A stretch of DNA of 64,000 nucleotides from Hyphomicrobium sp. ghe19 (lineage in GTDB: Bacteria; Pseudomonadota; Alphaproteobacteria; Rhizobiales; Hyphomicrobiaceae): positions 1,612,001 through 1,676,000 of the forward strand of contig NZ_LR743509.1 in NCBI RefSeq assembly GCF_902712875.1, written 5' to 3'. Under the pieces are notes generated by a model. The model did not search any database. It was not told the origin of the DNA and was given only the letters and a program-made list of their open reading frames with translations. The translations under genes were made by a program, and so were the position numbers. Positions 24,822-34,307 of the stretch are shown here, piece after piece. The first letter of the stretch is position 1, and the number at the start of each line of letters is the position of its first letter.

Positions 24822-26327
24822 ATGCCCCAGAAGTCGGATTCCTCCTCCCATATCATCCTCGAAAACGCCGATCCCCGATGGGAGCGCGCGGCCGCTTGGG
24901 CCAAGTCACTCTTTTTCGACAGGCTCGGCAGCGCCTCGCGGCCTAAACTCCTTCTGGCGGTGACGATCGCCGATCTCGTGTCGATCGTTGTCGCGTGGCC
25001 GCTCGCGAATGCCCTGCTCGGAAATCCCTTCGAGCCATCGTGGCGGAGCTTTGCTGCGACGACATTGGTTGCGATGCTGGCGGTCTACGTGCTGCGCCGT
25101 CAATGGTCCTATTCCATTCCGTCGCTTCGCGGGTTCACGTCCCAAGCCCTGAAGGTGCTGACGTCGCTCGGCGCCGTCGCGCTTGGAATCTCGGGCGTTG
25201 CGTTTCTGTTCGATCACGATGAGGTCGCGCCACGCGAGATTGCGGCGTGGATGGAATTGTCGGCCGTATTTCTTTGCTTCGTTCGCTCGCTCGCCGCGTG
25301 GACGATAGACAGGCTGACGCGCACCGGAAGTCTGGTCCGGCGGACGGTCATCGTCGGCGGCGGGCAGGATGCGGAGGATCTCATCCGCGAGCTTTCCGCG
25401 GATCCGACAAATCACATGCGCATCCTCGGCGTATTCGACGACCGGCAGGACGCGCGCGCTGCGGGGAGCTATGGCGGCATCGCGCGGCTCGGGACTTTCG
25501 AGACGCTCACCGATTTCTGCCGCGACGCTGGCGTCGACTTGCTCATCGTCACCGTTCCGACGCGCGCCGAAGAACGGCTGATGCAGATCCTGTACAAGCT
25601 TTTCACGCTGCAAGTGGACGTGCGGATTTCCGCGTTGAACTCGAAGCTCCGTCTCAATTCCCGCGCCTACAGTTTCATTGGGCGGGTGCCGATGCTGGCG
25701 GTGATGGATAAGCCGCTGAGCGACTGGGACAGGGTTCTCAAGAACGTCGAGGATCGTGTGCTCGCAGCACTACTGCTGCTGCTCGTTTCGCCGGTCATGG
25801 CGCTCGTTGCGCTTGCCGTGCGGCTCGATAGTAAGGGTCCGATATTCTTTCGCCAGAAACGCTATGGCTTCAACAGTGAGCTGATCGAAGTGTTGAAGTT
25901 CCGCTCGATGTACGTCGAGATGGAGGATGCGACAGCCAGCAAACAAGTAACGCGGGGCGATCCGCGCGTGACGCCGGTTGGCCGCTTCATTCGGCGCACG
26001 AGCCTCGACGAACTCCCACAGCTCATCAATGTGGTGAAAGGGGAGATGTCGCTCGTTGGGCCTCGGCCGCACGCGACGGGCGCCAAGGCCGAGCGCGATC
26101 TCTATGAAAACGTCGTGCAGGGCTATTTCGCTCGCCATCGGATGAAACCGGGCGTCACGGGCTGGGCGCAAATCAACGGCTGGCGCGGCGAGACGGATAC
26201 CCACGAGAAGCTTGTCCGCCGTGTCGAGCACGATCTCTATTACATCGACAACTGGTCGGTTCTGTTCGATCTCTACATCATCGCGATGACGCCGGTCTCG
26301 CTGCTGACGGGGAAGAATGCCTACTAG
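24822..26327 (+). CDS. Undecaprenyl-phosphate sugar phosphotransferase (second polyprenyl glycosylphosphotransferase)
   Basis: The enzyme has 501 residues and starts lipid-linked polysaccharide synthesis. About five N-terminal membrane segments ([20 protein letters not shown] onward) precede a Rossmann-like CoA-binding domain ([16 protein letters not shown]). Another membrane helix ([19 protein letters not shown]) leads into the sugar-transferase domain with [46 protein letters not shown] and [14 protein letters not shown]. It overlaps the following O-antigen ligase gene by 11 bases, so the two are translationally coupled. The paralogue at 3045 is shorter. Confidence 0.9.
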   Translation: MPQKSDSSSHIILENADPRWERAAAWAKSLFFDRLGSASRPKLLLAVTIADLVSIVVAWPLANALLGNPFEPSWRSFAATTLVAMLAVYVLRRQWSYSIPSLRGFTSQALKVLTSLGAVALGISGVAFLFDHDEVAPREIAAWMELSAVFLCFVRSLAAWTIDRLTRTGSLVRRTVIVGGGQDAEDLIRELSADPTNHMRILGVFDDRQDARAAGSYGGIARLGTFETLTDFCRDAGVDLLIVTVPTRAEERLMQILYKLFTLQVDVRISALNSKLRLNSRAYSFIGRVPMLAVMDKPLSDWDRVLKNVEDRVLAALLLLLVSPVMALVALAVRLDSKGPIFFRQKRYGFNSELIEVLKFRSMYVEMEDATASKQVTRGDPRVTPVGRFIRRTSLDELPQLINVVKGEMSLVGPRPHATGAKAERDLYENVVQGYFARHRMKPGVTGWAQINGWRGETDTHEKLVRRVEHDLYYIDNWSVLFDLYIIAMTPVSLLTGKNAY

Positions 26328-27600
26328 CGCCGAAGCAGCCGAAACAGCGCCGCTCCTTGCTCCTGCGGCTCCGATTTCGCTCAGCATTCGGGCGAGCACG
26401 CTCGCGGGCGTGCTCGTTGCGATTGCGACGATGCTCAGCACGATCGTTTTCTCGGAGCCTGCGGTCGCCGACGGCTTGATGGTGATGGTCATCGGCCTTC
26501 TGCCGGTTCTGCATGTGCTGAAATTCGGCAACGCGGCATTCGTCAATTATTCTGCGTGGATCGCGCTCTTCGCGCTGGGCTTTGCCGGGACGATGCTTTC
26601 CACGACCTTCCAGACCGCTTTCGTGCATCAGCTCGTCACGCTGTTTCTCGCAACGGGCGCGTTCGTGATCGCGGGCTATATCGCGAAGGACCCAGAGCCG
26701 CGGGCGAAGCTCGTGCTCGTCTGCTACGTCGCGGCCTGTCTCATCGCCACAGCAGCGGCGTTCGCCGGGTACTTTCGCCTCATTCCTTCAACATACGACC
26801 TCTTCACAAACTACGACCGCGCGCGTGGCACCTTCAAAGATCCGAACGTCTATGGCGCGGCGGTAGCGCCTGCGATCGTCAGCGTCGTTTGGGTAATGTT
26901 GCGGGGACGGCCGACGCACGCGCTCATGGCGGCCGCCGTTGCATTGCCGCTCGTCATCGGCTTGCTCATCAGCTTTTCCCGCGGCGCCTGGGTGTCGACG
27001 ATACTTTCCGTTTTCATCTTGATCGGCATCGTTCTCTTTCGGTCGCGGCGCAGCTCGGATTTCAATCGCTTCGGGAAAGTCACCATCATCGGCTTCGTCG
27101 GTTTGATGAGCGCGCTTGCGGTTGCAACACAAATCGACCAGGTTCGCGACCTGCTCAGTCAGCGCGCCAACCTCGATCAGAGTTACGACGAGGGTCCGAA
27201 CGGGCGTTTCGGAGGGCAGCAAAAGGCGCGTGCGCTGATCGTCGAGCATCCCTTCGGGATCGGGACGCATACGTTCCGCGATACTTATCACCACGAGGAA
27301 CCGCATAACGTTTATCTCACCCAGTTTCTGAATGCCGGGTGGCTTGGCGGCCTGATCTACATCATGACGGTGGCGGCGACGCTCTATCTGGGGTTTCGCA
27401 CGGCGCTGCAAAGGACGCGTCTTCAGGGACCGGCTGTGATCGCCTTCGCGTCATTCGCGGGGTTGGCCTTCGAAGGGTTCGTCATCGATAGCGATCACTG
27501 GCGGCACTTCTTCCTTATGGCCGGATTGATTTGGGGGCTGGCGGATGCAACTCCTTCCGCGACTGACCCGCGACAGCGGGCCGATGACATCGAGGCTTAG
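26317..27600 (+). CDS. O-antigen ligase/polymerase-like membrane protein (Wzy/WaaL family)
   Basis: The protein has 427 residues and about 11 hydrophobic segments. A large periplasmic loop lies between the late segments, which is the family hallmark (the loop includes GRFGGQQKARALIVEHPFG, then HEEPHNVYLTQFLNAGW with the conserved His). The motif RGTFKDPNVYGA and SFSRGAW are typical. It joins or polymerises lipid-linked glycans on the periplasmic side. It overlaps the glycosylphosphotransferase gene by 11 bases, suggesting one small polysaccharide operon. Confidence 0.85.
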   Translation: MPTSAEAAETAPLLAPAAPISLSIRASTLAGVLVAIATMLSTIVFSEPAVADGLMVMVIGLLPVLHVLKFGNAAFVNYSAWIALFALGFAGTMLSTTFQTAFVHQLVTLFLATGAFVIAGYIAKDPEPRAKLVLVCYVAACLIATAAAFAGYFRLIPSTYDLFTNYDRARGTFKDPNVYGAAVAPAIVSVVWVMLRGRPTHALMAAAVALPLVIGLLISFSRGAWVSTILSVFILIGIVLFRSRRSSDFNRFGKVTIIGFVGLMSALAVATQIDQVRDLLSQRANLDQSYDEGPNGRFGGQQKARALIVEHPFGIGTHTFRDTYHHEEPHNVYLTQFLNAGWLGGLIYIMTVAATLYLGFRTALQRTRLQGPAVIAFASFAGLAFEGFVIDSDHWRHFFLMAGLIWGLADATPSATDPRQRADDIEA

Positions 27601-27724
27601 CCGTGTGCACGCTCGTGCCGGTTCGCGGTAATCGCTGGCTTGGCGGGAAAAAATCCGTTTGCTACGTATTGCCTATAGGTTCGGCATCTGGTGCCGTGCC
27701 CGTCGACCAGGAGTTCTCTCCATT

Positions 27725-28522
27725 TTGAGCATCCTTAAACAGCGGCGTGCGGCGATTGCCGCATTCATGGCCGCCGGTGCCTTCCTGCTTGGCTGTCTCA
27801 CCGTGCGAGCGCAGGAGGGACCGCCCGTCGATACAGCCCTGGTCGTTTCCGTCGATGTCTCGAATTCCGTCGACGACGCCCGTTACCGGCTGCAGATGGA
27901 AGGGATCGCCAAGGCGCTCGAAGACCCCGGTGTGATCGAGGCGATTACTGGGGGATCAGCGGGCGGTATCCTGTTCTCGATGGTCACGTGGGCGGACACG
28001 CCGTCCTTCGTCATTCCCTGGATCAGGATCGCTAACAAGGCCGATGCGTTGGCGGCGGCAAAGCGGGTTCGTTCGCTGCAGCGGCAAGGCGGCGAGTTCA
28101 CCTGCATGACCCGCATGCTGCGGTCGGCGAACGACAAGATCGTTCCGCAAGTTCCGGCGAAGGCTGCCCGCATCATCATCGACGTGTCGGGAGACGGTCC
28201 CGACAACTGCAACGCCGATGAGCCGATTGAAACCGTGCGCGACGAGCTCGTGGCCAACGGTGTCACGATCAACGGTTTGCCGATCCTGCTCGACACGCCG
28301 GAAGATTCAGCGCTGTTGCCGAAAGCCGTTCCGGGCGGGCCGCCTCCGCTCGAGCAGTGGTATCGCGAGCACGTCATGGGCGGGCCAGGCAGTTTCGTGC
28401 TGCCTGCCCAGGGCTATAGCGATTTCGAACGAGCCATCCGGCAAAAATTCGTCATCGAGGTGAGCGGTCTCGCTTCACCCAGCTATACGATGACAAACTC
28501 GATGACAAATCTGGCCCGATAG
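27725..28522 (+). CDS. DUF1194 secreted VWA-like protein
   Basis: After a signal peptide (IAAFMAAGAFLLGCLTVRA) the mature protein begins VDTALVVSVDVSNSVDD, a von Willebrand A-type MIDAS (DVSNS). It continues through ISGDGP-like DVSGDGPDNC and NGLPIL to a C-terminal FVIEVSG. This is the alphaproteobacterial DUF1194 layout; the function is unknown. The start is uncertain: TTG 27725 lies 11 bases after AGGAG and begins near the signal peptide, while an upstream frame is open to 27659. Confidence 0.78.
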   Translation: MSILKQRRAAIAAFMAAGAFLLGCLTVRAQEGPPVDTALVVSVDVSNSVDDARYRLQMEGIAKALEDPGVIEAITGGSAGGILFSMVTWADTPSFVIPWIRIANKADALAAAKRVRSLQRQGGEFTCMTRMLRSANDKIVPQVPAKAARIIIDVSGDGPDNCNADEPIETVRDELVANGVTINGLPILLDTPEDSALLPKAVPGGPPPLEQWYREHVMGGPGSFVLPAQGYSDFERAIRQKFVIEVSGLASPSYTMTNSMTNLAR

Positions 28523-28541
28523 CTCGTTAGCCGTTCGAAGT

Positions 28542-28742
28542 TCAGATGTCGTTTTCGGTTGCGGGGGCGCAGCGCCACCGGGTGACCTGCCAGCCGGGAT
28601 GTTCCTCGGCCCATTTCGCGAAGTGCGGCGGGGCCTCGGCCATGCACGTCATCGCGTCGATGTTGGCATCGATCGGGATCTTGTAGTCCCGGCAAACATT
28701 CGGATCGTTCGTAAGGCAGGCGGATAGAACGATTGCAAGCAT
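28542..28742 (-). CDS. Small Cys-containing lipoprotein-like peptide
   Basis: The 66-residue product begins MLAIVLSACLTN, where LSAC is a lipobox with very little before it; the real start may lie slightly upstream or the anchor may be minimal. Later Cys residues (VCRDYKI, MTCMAEAPPHF, RWRCAPA) suggest disulfides. GGGAA precedes the ATG by 7 bases on the minus strand. It converges on the DUF1194 gene 20 bases away. Homologues with the same RDYKIPIDAN-like start are, as I recall, common in this order, but no function is known to me. Confidence 0.6.
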   Translation of the reverse strand: MLAIVLSACLTNDPNVCRDYKIPIDANIDAMTCMAEAPPHFAKWAEEHPGWQVTRWRCAPATENDI

Positions 28743-28851
28743 GGCGAATTCCCGGATTGCATGTCAGCGATACTTGACAGTACGCTGACGCTAGGTGCCG
28801 GGGATTTGTTTCAGACGCACTTCCTTGCAAAATAGTTTGCAAAACGCCGCG

Positions 28852-29664
28852 TCAGGCGGCGGGCAACAGGATTTCGCCCCGCCCGATCGTCGCCGTGTCG
28901 CCGCCAATCTTCTGTACGAACAATGGCATAGGCTTCGGTGCAAGCTGACCGAGGGCAGCTTTCAGGTAGCGCGATATTACCCGCACGATCACGAGATCGT
29001 GTTTGCCGGTATCGACGAATGTCGGAAGCAGGCTGTCGACCGAAGGAGCGATCAGCGTGCCACGCCGCATCATCAGGCCAGGCTCCGGACCGAGCCCACC
29101 CTCAGCCCAGATGGTGCCGCCGATCATTCTCGTGCCCGTACCTACACCCGTCTTGCCACGGACGACAACGGTACCTCTGCGCATCTTTTCTCCGGCGCGG
29201 GCGCCGATATTTCCTTCAACGACGGTGATGCCGCCCATCAGGCCGAAGCGGTCTCCGGAAACGATGCCGCCAAGATTATCGCCGGCGTTGCCCAGGACAT
29301 GGATCATGCCGCCGGTCGCGCCGGACGCCAGATGCGAGCCTGCGCTGCCATGCACTTCGAGTTTGCCGCCGGTCATCTTGCGGCCGGCATAGTGACCGAC
29401 GTCGCCGATCACGCGGATGGTGCCGCTGTCGAGACCGAAAGCGACGAAATCGAGGGTCGGCGTTGCGCCTTCGATGGTGAGGACGTCGCCAGGGGTTCCT
29501 GAAATATCGAATGCGTCGGCGAGGGCAACGCCGCCTTTTTCGATACCAACGTTCAGGCGTGCGATTTCATGCGACGACAGAACGGCGAGCTTCGAGGGCG
29601 TGATGTCCTTGAGCGTCATCCGCTCGTTCGCGGGCGCCTTGAGGCGCAGCGTGAGGCCGCTCAT
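28852..29664 (-). CDS. fhcC: Formyltransferase/hydrolase complex subunit C (formylmethanofuran dehydrogenase C-like)
   Basis: FhcC belongs to the bacterial complex that transfers the formyl group from formyl-H4MPT to a methanofuran analogue and hydrolyses it to formate. The 270-residue protein is a right-handed beta-helix of Gly-rich turns: VIGDVGHYAGRKMTGGKLEV, HGSAGSHLASGATGGMIHV, NAGDNLGGIVSGDRFGLMGG and RGTVVVRGKTGVGTGTRMIGG, split by regular spacing. Similar repeats occur in glutamate synthase alpha. It is the last gene of fhcB-A-D-C and its start overlaps the fhcD stop by one base, showing tight coupling. Confidence 0.95.
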   Translation of the reverse strand: MSGLTLRLKAPANERMTLKDITPSKLAVLSSHEIARLNVGIEKGGVALADAFDISGTPGDVLTIEGATPTLDFVAFGLDSGTIRVIGDVGHYAGRKMTGGKLEVHGSAGSHLASGATGGMIHVLGNAGDNLGGIVSGDRFGLMGGITVVEGNIGARAGEKMRRGTVVVRGKTGVGTGTRMIGGTIWAEGGLGPEPGLMMRRGTLIAPSVDSLLPTFVDTGKHDLVIVRVISRYLKAALGQLAPKPMPLFVQKIGGDTATIGRGEILLPAA

Positions 29665-30569
29665 CAGATCAGATCCTTCAGATGATAGTGATGCTGGCCG
29701 AGCTTGCCGCCGTAGTTGCCGGCAGTGATGCGCGTGACGCCGCGTTTCGCCCCGATGTCGGTGACGGCCTTCAGGCCGACACGCATGGCGTCGGCGACGG
29801 CTTTGGACGTCAGGCCGTCAATGACGATTTCGAGGACCGCGAGCGTGTCGGGCGCCAGCTCGGTCTTCTTGACCGTGCCGCGAAGCGTCGGACAGAAGGC
29901 GTCGTTCGTCGATGCAAACATGCCTGCGTATTTCGCGCCGACCTTCGAGCCCGAGCGTACGATGCCGCCGGGGAAGGGCGTGATGACGTCATCGACCTTG
30001 GCGATCGCGTCGACCGCGGCTTCCGCGGTTTCGAGAAGTCCGGCGCGGTCGGTGCCGAGGATCAGCATGTTGCCGCCGCCGACGGCGTCGGTCGTCAGGC
30101 CGGTGTCCTCTTCAATCACGAACTCGCCGTCCATGACGGGAACGCGCCAGTAGCGAGTGCCGCCGAGTTTTTTTGCCGTTTGAAACCCGTCGCCGAACAG
30201 CCGCGGTCCCTTGCCGAGACCGATGGACTTATCGGACTTCAGGCCGGCGAAGCAGGCGGAGCCGGGGCTCGTCAGAACGCACTGGCCGATGCGGTTGCGG
30301 ATTTGCGGAACGAGCGAGTCGGGCGAAAATCCGAAGATAAGGATGCGGACGCCGGGGCGGCCGTCGGGCGTTTCGTCGGGCGACAATTCCTTGTCGATGC
30401 CGCATTCAGCGCCGCAGCCGATCACCGACGTGCCGAAGCCTGTCGCGACGGTTGCTGCGATGCGTGCCCATTTCAGCGTATCGGCGGTGATGATGATGCC
30501 GGTTCCGCTCATGCCAAAAGCTTCGGCGAAGGTATCGTCGATGGCGACGCCGTTGACCGTCTTGCTCAT
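29664..30569 (-). CDS. fhcD: Formylmethanofuran:tetrahydromethanopterin formyltransferase (subunit D)
   Basis: FhcD (Ftr) moves the formyl group between H4MPT and the methanofuran analogue in cytoplasmic formaldehyde oxidation. Recognisable blocks are VAIDDTFAEAFGMSGTGIIIT at the N-terminus, CGAECGIDKELSPDETPDGRPG, CVLTSPGSACFAG and ITPFPGGIVRSGSKVG, split as normal. At 301 residues it matches the family. It overlaps fhcA by 4 bases and fhcC by 1 base, so the operon is translationally coupled. Confidence 0.95.
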   Translation of the reverse strand: MSKTVNGVAIDDTFAEAFGMSGTGIIITADTLKWARIAATVATGFGTSVIGCGAECGIDKELSPDETPDGRPGVRILIFGFSPDSLVPQIRNRIGQCVLTSPGSACFAGLKSDKSIGLGKGPRLFGDGFQTAKKLGGTRYWRVPVMDGEFVIEEDTGLTTDAVGGGNMLILGTDRAGLLETAEAAVDAIAKVDDVITPFPGGIVRSGSKVGAKYAGMFASTNDAFCPTLRGTVKKTELAPDTLAVLEIVIDGLTSKAVADAMRVGLKAVTDIGAKRGVTRITAGNYGGKLGQHHYHLKDLI

Positions 30570-32230
30570 GCTGCGCGTGCCCTGGTCGGTTGGATGATCA
30601 GCGAGCCGCGGCCGCCGTTGACGATTTCATCATCGGATAAGCGGAAGTTCTCCATGCGCACCGTATGATAATCTTCGAAGTAGCTCTTCAAAGACTTCTC
30701 GATGCCCGGATCGTAGGACGGGCGCATGACGTGCGTTCCGCCGTTGACGACCTTGACGATCTTGCCGTTGCGCACGATCAGTTCGCCGTTCTTGAACAGA
30801 AGTTCCGGCGTCGTGAACATCGCCTCGCGATCGGGATTGTCGTCGTAGACGGTGATGTCCGCCCAAGCGCCGACGCCCAGATGACCGCGATCGTGAAGGC
30901 CGAGGCTGCGAGCCGGGCCGGCGCGCGTCATGATTGCGATTTCGTAGAGCGAATATTCGCGGTCGAGCGAGGCGAGCGTCGAATACTTCAGCGCGTCCTG
31001 ATTGATCGTCTGCATCCGGTCGCGGCGGAACTCCTTGTCCATCAGCAGCCGGATGAGATGCGGGTACCAAGTGAACGGTCCGCCGTTCGGATGGTCCGTC
31101 GTCAGGAACAGGCGCCACGGATCGTTGACGAGCAGGAACAGTTCGAGGCCGATGGCCCACTGCAGCGCGTTGACGAAGCTCTTGTCGCGATACTTGAAGG
31201 GAACGACACCGCAGCCCGCGTCGCACTCGATATCCATCACGACCCATTTCTTCGGATCGGCGGAACGGGTGTTGACGAACTGGCGCATCGAGTCGCCGGA
31301 GGCCGTGCACGTCTGGCCGAACATGACCTGGCCGACGTCGCACGACACGTTCTTGTTGGCGTTGACGGCTTCGGCGATCGGGGCGGCGGCGGATGAAAAC
31401 TTCAGGTCGCCTTCGGTGCCGTAGCTGTGGAACTGAATGTGCGTGAGATGGATCGGCAGGCCTTCCGCGCCCTTGATCGTATCAAGCGTCGTCTCGTAGC
31501 CGCCCGGTATGCCGAGGTTGCAGCCGTGAATGTGCAGGGGATGCACGACGCCCAGCTCGTGCAGACCGCGGGCCAGCGTCACGATGATGTCGCGCGGGGT
31601 GACGCCGTAATGGACGTGCTTCTCATCGAGATCGAGCTTGCGCTGATTGAACTTGAAAGCGCTGATGCCGCCCGGATTCACGACCTTGACGGCGATCGCC
31701 TGCGCGGCGTGCATCGTCCAGGCGATGTAGTCCTTGATCGCTGCGAAATCGGCTTTGCCGGCGAGCTGGCGCAGGAAGAAGTCGTCCGATCCCAGCATGA
31801 CGAAGGCGCCCTTGTCGATGATCGACGTATCGCCCATTTCCATGTGCGCTTGCCGGGCGTTCGCGGGCAACATGGCAGGCTCGAAAGCGGCCGTGTATCC
31901 CATCTCGGCGTAGCGATAGCCGGTCGTCATCGTCGACGGCACGGCGTGGCCGACGCCGGCGCGCGTCAATTCCGTGCGCGCCACTTCGTTGCCGATGTGA
32001 TCCTCGGGGAGCATCATGCGGGCGATCGTCATCTTGCCGCCGCCGATATGGGAATGGGGATCGATGCCGCCCGCCATTATGACCCGGCCGTGCAAGGGGT
32101 ATTCCTGATCGACCTTGGCGGTCGGCTCAGGAGAGACGATGCGGCCGTTCTCAATGAAGATGTCGCGAACTTCGCCGTCGACCCCGTTCGCCGGGTCGTA
32201 GACTTTGCCGCCAGTGAGCTTGATGAGCAT
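30566..32230 (-). CDS. fhcA: Formyltransferase/hydrolase complex subunit A (amidohydrolase)
   Basis: FhcA is the hydrolase of the complex and releases formate from the formylated methanofuran analogue. The amidohydrolase fold starts KLTGGKVYDPANGVDGEV and contains the metal motif GGIDPHSHIGGGK (HxH), then EDHIGNEVARTELTRAGVGH and HIHGCNLGIPGGYETTLD. The C-terminal WADITVYDDNPDREAMF is a typical beta-sandwich return. Met at 32230 begins the family-like N-terminus MLIKLTGG (554 aa); the frame is open further upstream but reads as noise. It overlaps fhcD by 4 bases. Confidence 0.95.
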   Translation of the reverse strand: MLIKLTGGKVYDPANGVDGEVRDIFIENGRIVSPEPTAKVDQEYPLHGRVIMAGGIDPHSHIGGGKMTIARMMLPEDHIGNEVARTELTRAGVGHAVPSTMTTGYRYAEMGYTAAFEPAMLPANARQAHMEMGDTSIIDKGAFVMLGSDDFFLRQLAGKADFAAIKDYIAWTMHAAQAIAVKVVNPGGISAFKFNQRKLDLDEKHVHYGVTPRDIIVTLARGLHELGVVHPLHIHGCNLGIPGGYETTLDTIKGAEGLPIHLTHIQFHSYGTEGDLKFSSAAAPIAEAVNANKNVSCDVGQVMFGQTCTASGDSMRQFVNTRSADPKKWVVMDIECDAGCGVVPFKYRDKSFVNALQWAIGLELFLLVNDPWRLFLTTDHPNGGPFTWYPHLIRLLMDKEFRRDRMQTINQDALKYSTLASLDREYSLYEIAIMTRAGPARSLGLHDRGHLGVGAWADITVYDDNPDREAMFTTPELLFKNGELIVRNGKIVKVVNGGTHVMRPSYDPGIEKSLKSYFEDYHTVRMENFRLSDDEIVNGGRGSLIIQPTRARAA

Positions 32231-32249
32231 TCTCGGTCTCGTATTGGGC

Positions 32250-33533
32250 CTAGAGGGCAGCTTCAATTTTTTCGAGTACGTCGGCGGCGCGAGGCAGTGT
32301 CGACTGCCGGAGCTTGCGCAATGGCAGCGATACGACGTTGTCGACGCGCACCATGATGCCCGCATGATCGACGCCGGGTGTGCCGACGGGAATGTAGACC
32401 TTCGGAGTCCGCGCGGGCTTGATCGACGGCGTGCCGAGAAGGATCATCGGAATATCCGTATCCGGCGGAGAAAGGTCAGGTGTGAGCGAAGCGAGCCACA
32501 GGAGCAGGTCGCTTTCCTTGGCGTAGAGCATGCGGCTCATCGCATAGCGCTCTGAATCGTAGTCGGGCTTGCCGCTCGCGAACGAGACGCGCAGCGGAAA
32601 ACCGGACTGCCAGCCGCAAACGGCGCCCGCCGAAACGGCGCCTTCGTTGCCGCCGAGGGCGAGACCCGCGAAGCGCGATGTCAGGTTGATGTCTTTGACG
32701 AACTCGGAGACCGCCTGGACCGTCAAGTCGGCGTTCGCGAAGCTGAGGCTCGGCGGTGCCCATACGACGACGCCGTAGCTCGCGGCCTTGCAACGCTCGA
32801 GAAGATCTTCGACGGTTGCGCGCGGCAGGCCGCCGATGTTGTCGCCGGTGATCGTCGCGCCTTTGTTCTGCGCACGCATGGCATCGAAAATTTCGCCGAT
32901 GCGATCGGGTTTCACCGGAAGCGTCAGGACTTCGCCGATGCGCTTGCCCTTAACGGCAGACTGATCGAGGCCTTCGCCGAGAAACACGACCGTTCGCTTC
33001 GGGGGATTATCGGAGAACATCGAGGCTTCGTTGCACACGATGCGTTCGAAGAAACGCGGATGAAGTTTGTGGACGTCGCTGCCGGCGATAATGAAGAGAT
33101 CGGCGCGGTTGCGCGCCTCGGTGAGCGTCGTCATCACCCAGCCGGAGGTCTGCAGTACCTTGAAATTGCGGTACTGGGCGTCGCTCAGCGCATGGTCGAC
33201 GACGCCGCCGCCCTTCTCTGCGAGGGCCATGATCGCGCGGACGCCTTCGACGTCGGTCGCGAGGCCACCAAAGATCGGCAGGCGGCTTTCACGGATGAGA
33301 CGGGCCGCGGCTGCTATGGCCTCGTCCAGCGACACATCTTTTCCGTCGACTTGCGGAGACGGTTCCGCGAGCTTTCGTTCGAAGCCCGCTACTGATTTCA
33401 CGCAGCCGTTTTTTAAGACTTTAAGCCCTTCACTCGAAGGGCCGATCTCAAGATCGTCGCAAAGAATGCCGCAAAAAGGACAGGCGACGTTCTGATAGTG
33501 GTTTGCGCCGTGACTCGACTTTTCGGATTCCAA
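32250..33533 (-). CDS. fhcB: Formyltransferase/hydrolase complex subunit B (molybdopterin-oxidoreductase-like)
   Basis: FhcB resembles the molybdopterin subunit of archaeal formylmethanofuran dehydrogenase, but in methylotrophs the complex only transfers and hydrolyses formyl groups. An N-terminal CPFCGILCDD motif and VLKNGCVKS appear, then FGGLATDVEGVRA, TITGDNIGGLPRAT and the C-terminal GTPGVDHAGIMVRVDNVV. I chose TTG 33533, since GAGGAG lies 6 bases before it; the GTG at 33587 lacks such a signal. It is the first gene of fhcB-A-D-C, 19 bases ahead of fhcA, and divergent from the secreted gene set starting at 33758. Confidence 0.92.
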   Translation of the reverse strand: MESEKSSHGANHYQNVACPFCGILCDDLEIGPSSEGLKVLKNGCVKSVAGFERKLAEPSPQVDGKDVSLDEAIAAAARLIRESRLPIFGGLATDVEGVRAIMALAEKGGGVVDHALSDAQYRNFKVLQTSGWVMTTLTEARNRADLFIIAGSDVHKLHPRFFERIVCNEASMFSDNPPKRTVVFLGEGLDQSAVKGKRIGEVLTLPVKPDRIGEIFDAMRAQNKGATITGDNIGGLPRATVEDLLERCKAASYGVVVWAPPSLSFANADLTVQAVSEFVKDINLTSRFAGLALGGNEGAVSAGAVCGWQSGFPLRVSFASGKPDYDSERYAMSRMLYAKESDLLLWLASLTPDLSPPDTDIPMILLGTPSIKPARTPKVYIPVGTPGVDHAGIMVRVDNVVSLPLRKLRQSTLPRAADVLEKIEAAL

Positions 33534-33757
33534 ATCCTGCTCCTCATGGTCCCTGGTCTCGCAACCGGCGGGATTCGACCAAAGCACGCGGCCGCAGGTA
33601 AGACAACGTTACCGGGGCGGTCAAGCGTGCCGAACGTACAGATTGAATGCGACACATTTTGCCGTCTTTCCGTTGACGATGAACCTGCCTATTGTCCCGC
33701 CGCTCGATCCCGGGCCAAGGACCTGCCCAACGCACCAATAATTTCCGGAGGAAATGT

Positions 33758-34300
33758 ATGCTCAAACGGTTGCTGATCGCCGCCACGATCTTCGGCCTCG
33801 TGCCGCTGGCTCTGACCGGCGCCGCATGGGCGCACGGGCCGTCGCGCCAGAAAGTGGTTGAGTCCGTCGAGATCAATGCGCCTGCCGATAAGGTCTGGGC
33901 CGTGATCGGCAATTTCCAGGATGCGAGCTGGATCCCCGCCGTCGCCAAGACCGAGGGCAAGGGGGGCAACGACGTCGGCGCGACCCGCACGCTGACGCTC
34001 CAGAGCGGTGGCACGGTCGAGGAACAGCTCGATAAGTATGACGCCGAGGACAAATCCTACGGGTACGAAATCACCAAGGTCGACGTGAAGGTCCTGCCGA
34101 TCAACGATTACTCCTCGCGCATTACGGTGACTGCGAACGGCGACAAGACGACGGTCGAATGGAAGGGTGCGTTCTACCGCGGCTATATGCTTAACGACCC
34201 GCCGCCGGAGCTTTCCGACGAAGTTGCGCTCAAGGCCATCACCGATCTCTACACCTCGACCCTCGCGGCGTTGAAGAAGAAGATTGAAGGCGGAAGCTGA
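33758..34300 (+). CDS. Periplasmic SRPBCC protein, MxaD-like
   Basis: The ATG at 33758 follows CCGGAGGAA. A signal peptide ends GAAWAHG around residue 24. The rest is a START/Bet v 1-type SRPBCC fold: KVVESVEINAPADKVWAVIGNF at the start, a central VTANGDKTTVEWKGAFYRG strand pair and a long C-terminal helix (ITDLYTSTLAALKKKIEG). The combination of an exported SRPBCC domain with this start recalls MxaD, an accessory of methanol oxidation in methylotrophs. It is divergent from fhcB and followed 8 bases later by a propeller gene, so it heads a rightward operon toward the xox genes. Confidence 0.78.
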   Translation: MLKRLLIAATIFGLVPLALTGAAWAHGPSRQKVVESVEINAPADKVWAVIGNFQDASWIPAVAKTEGKGGNDVGATRTLTLQSGGTVEEQLDKYDAEDKSYGYEITKVDVKVLPINDYSSRITVTANGDKTTVEWKGAFYRGYMLNDPPPELSDEVALKAITDLYTSTLAALKKKIEGGS

Positions 34301-34307
34301 GGGACGA

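Noticed and set aside
29682-30668. A 328-codon frame opposite fhcD
   Set aside because: Fully antisense to a gene with exact family motifs and operon overlaps.
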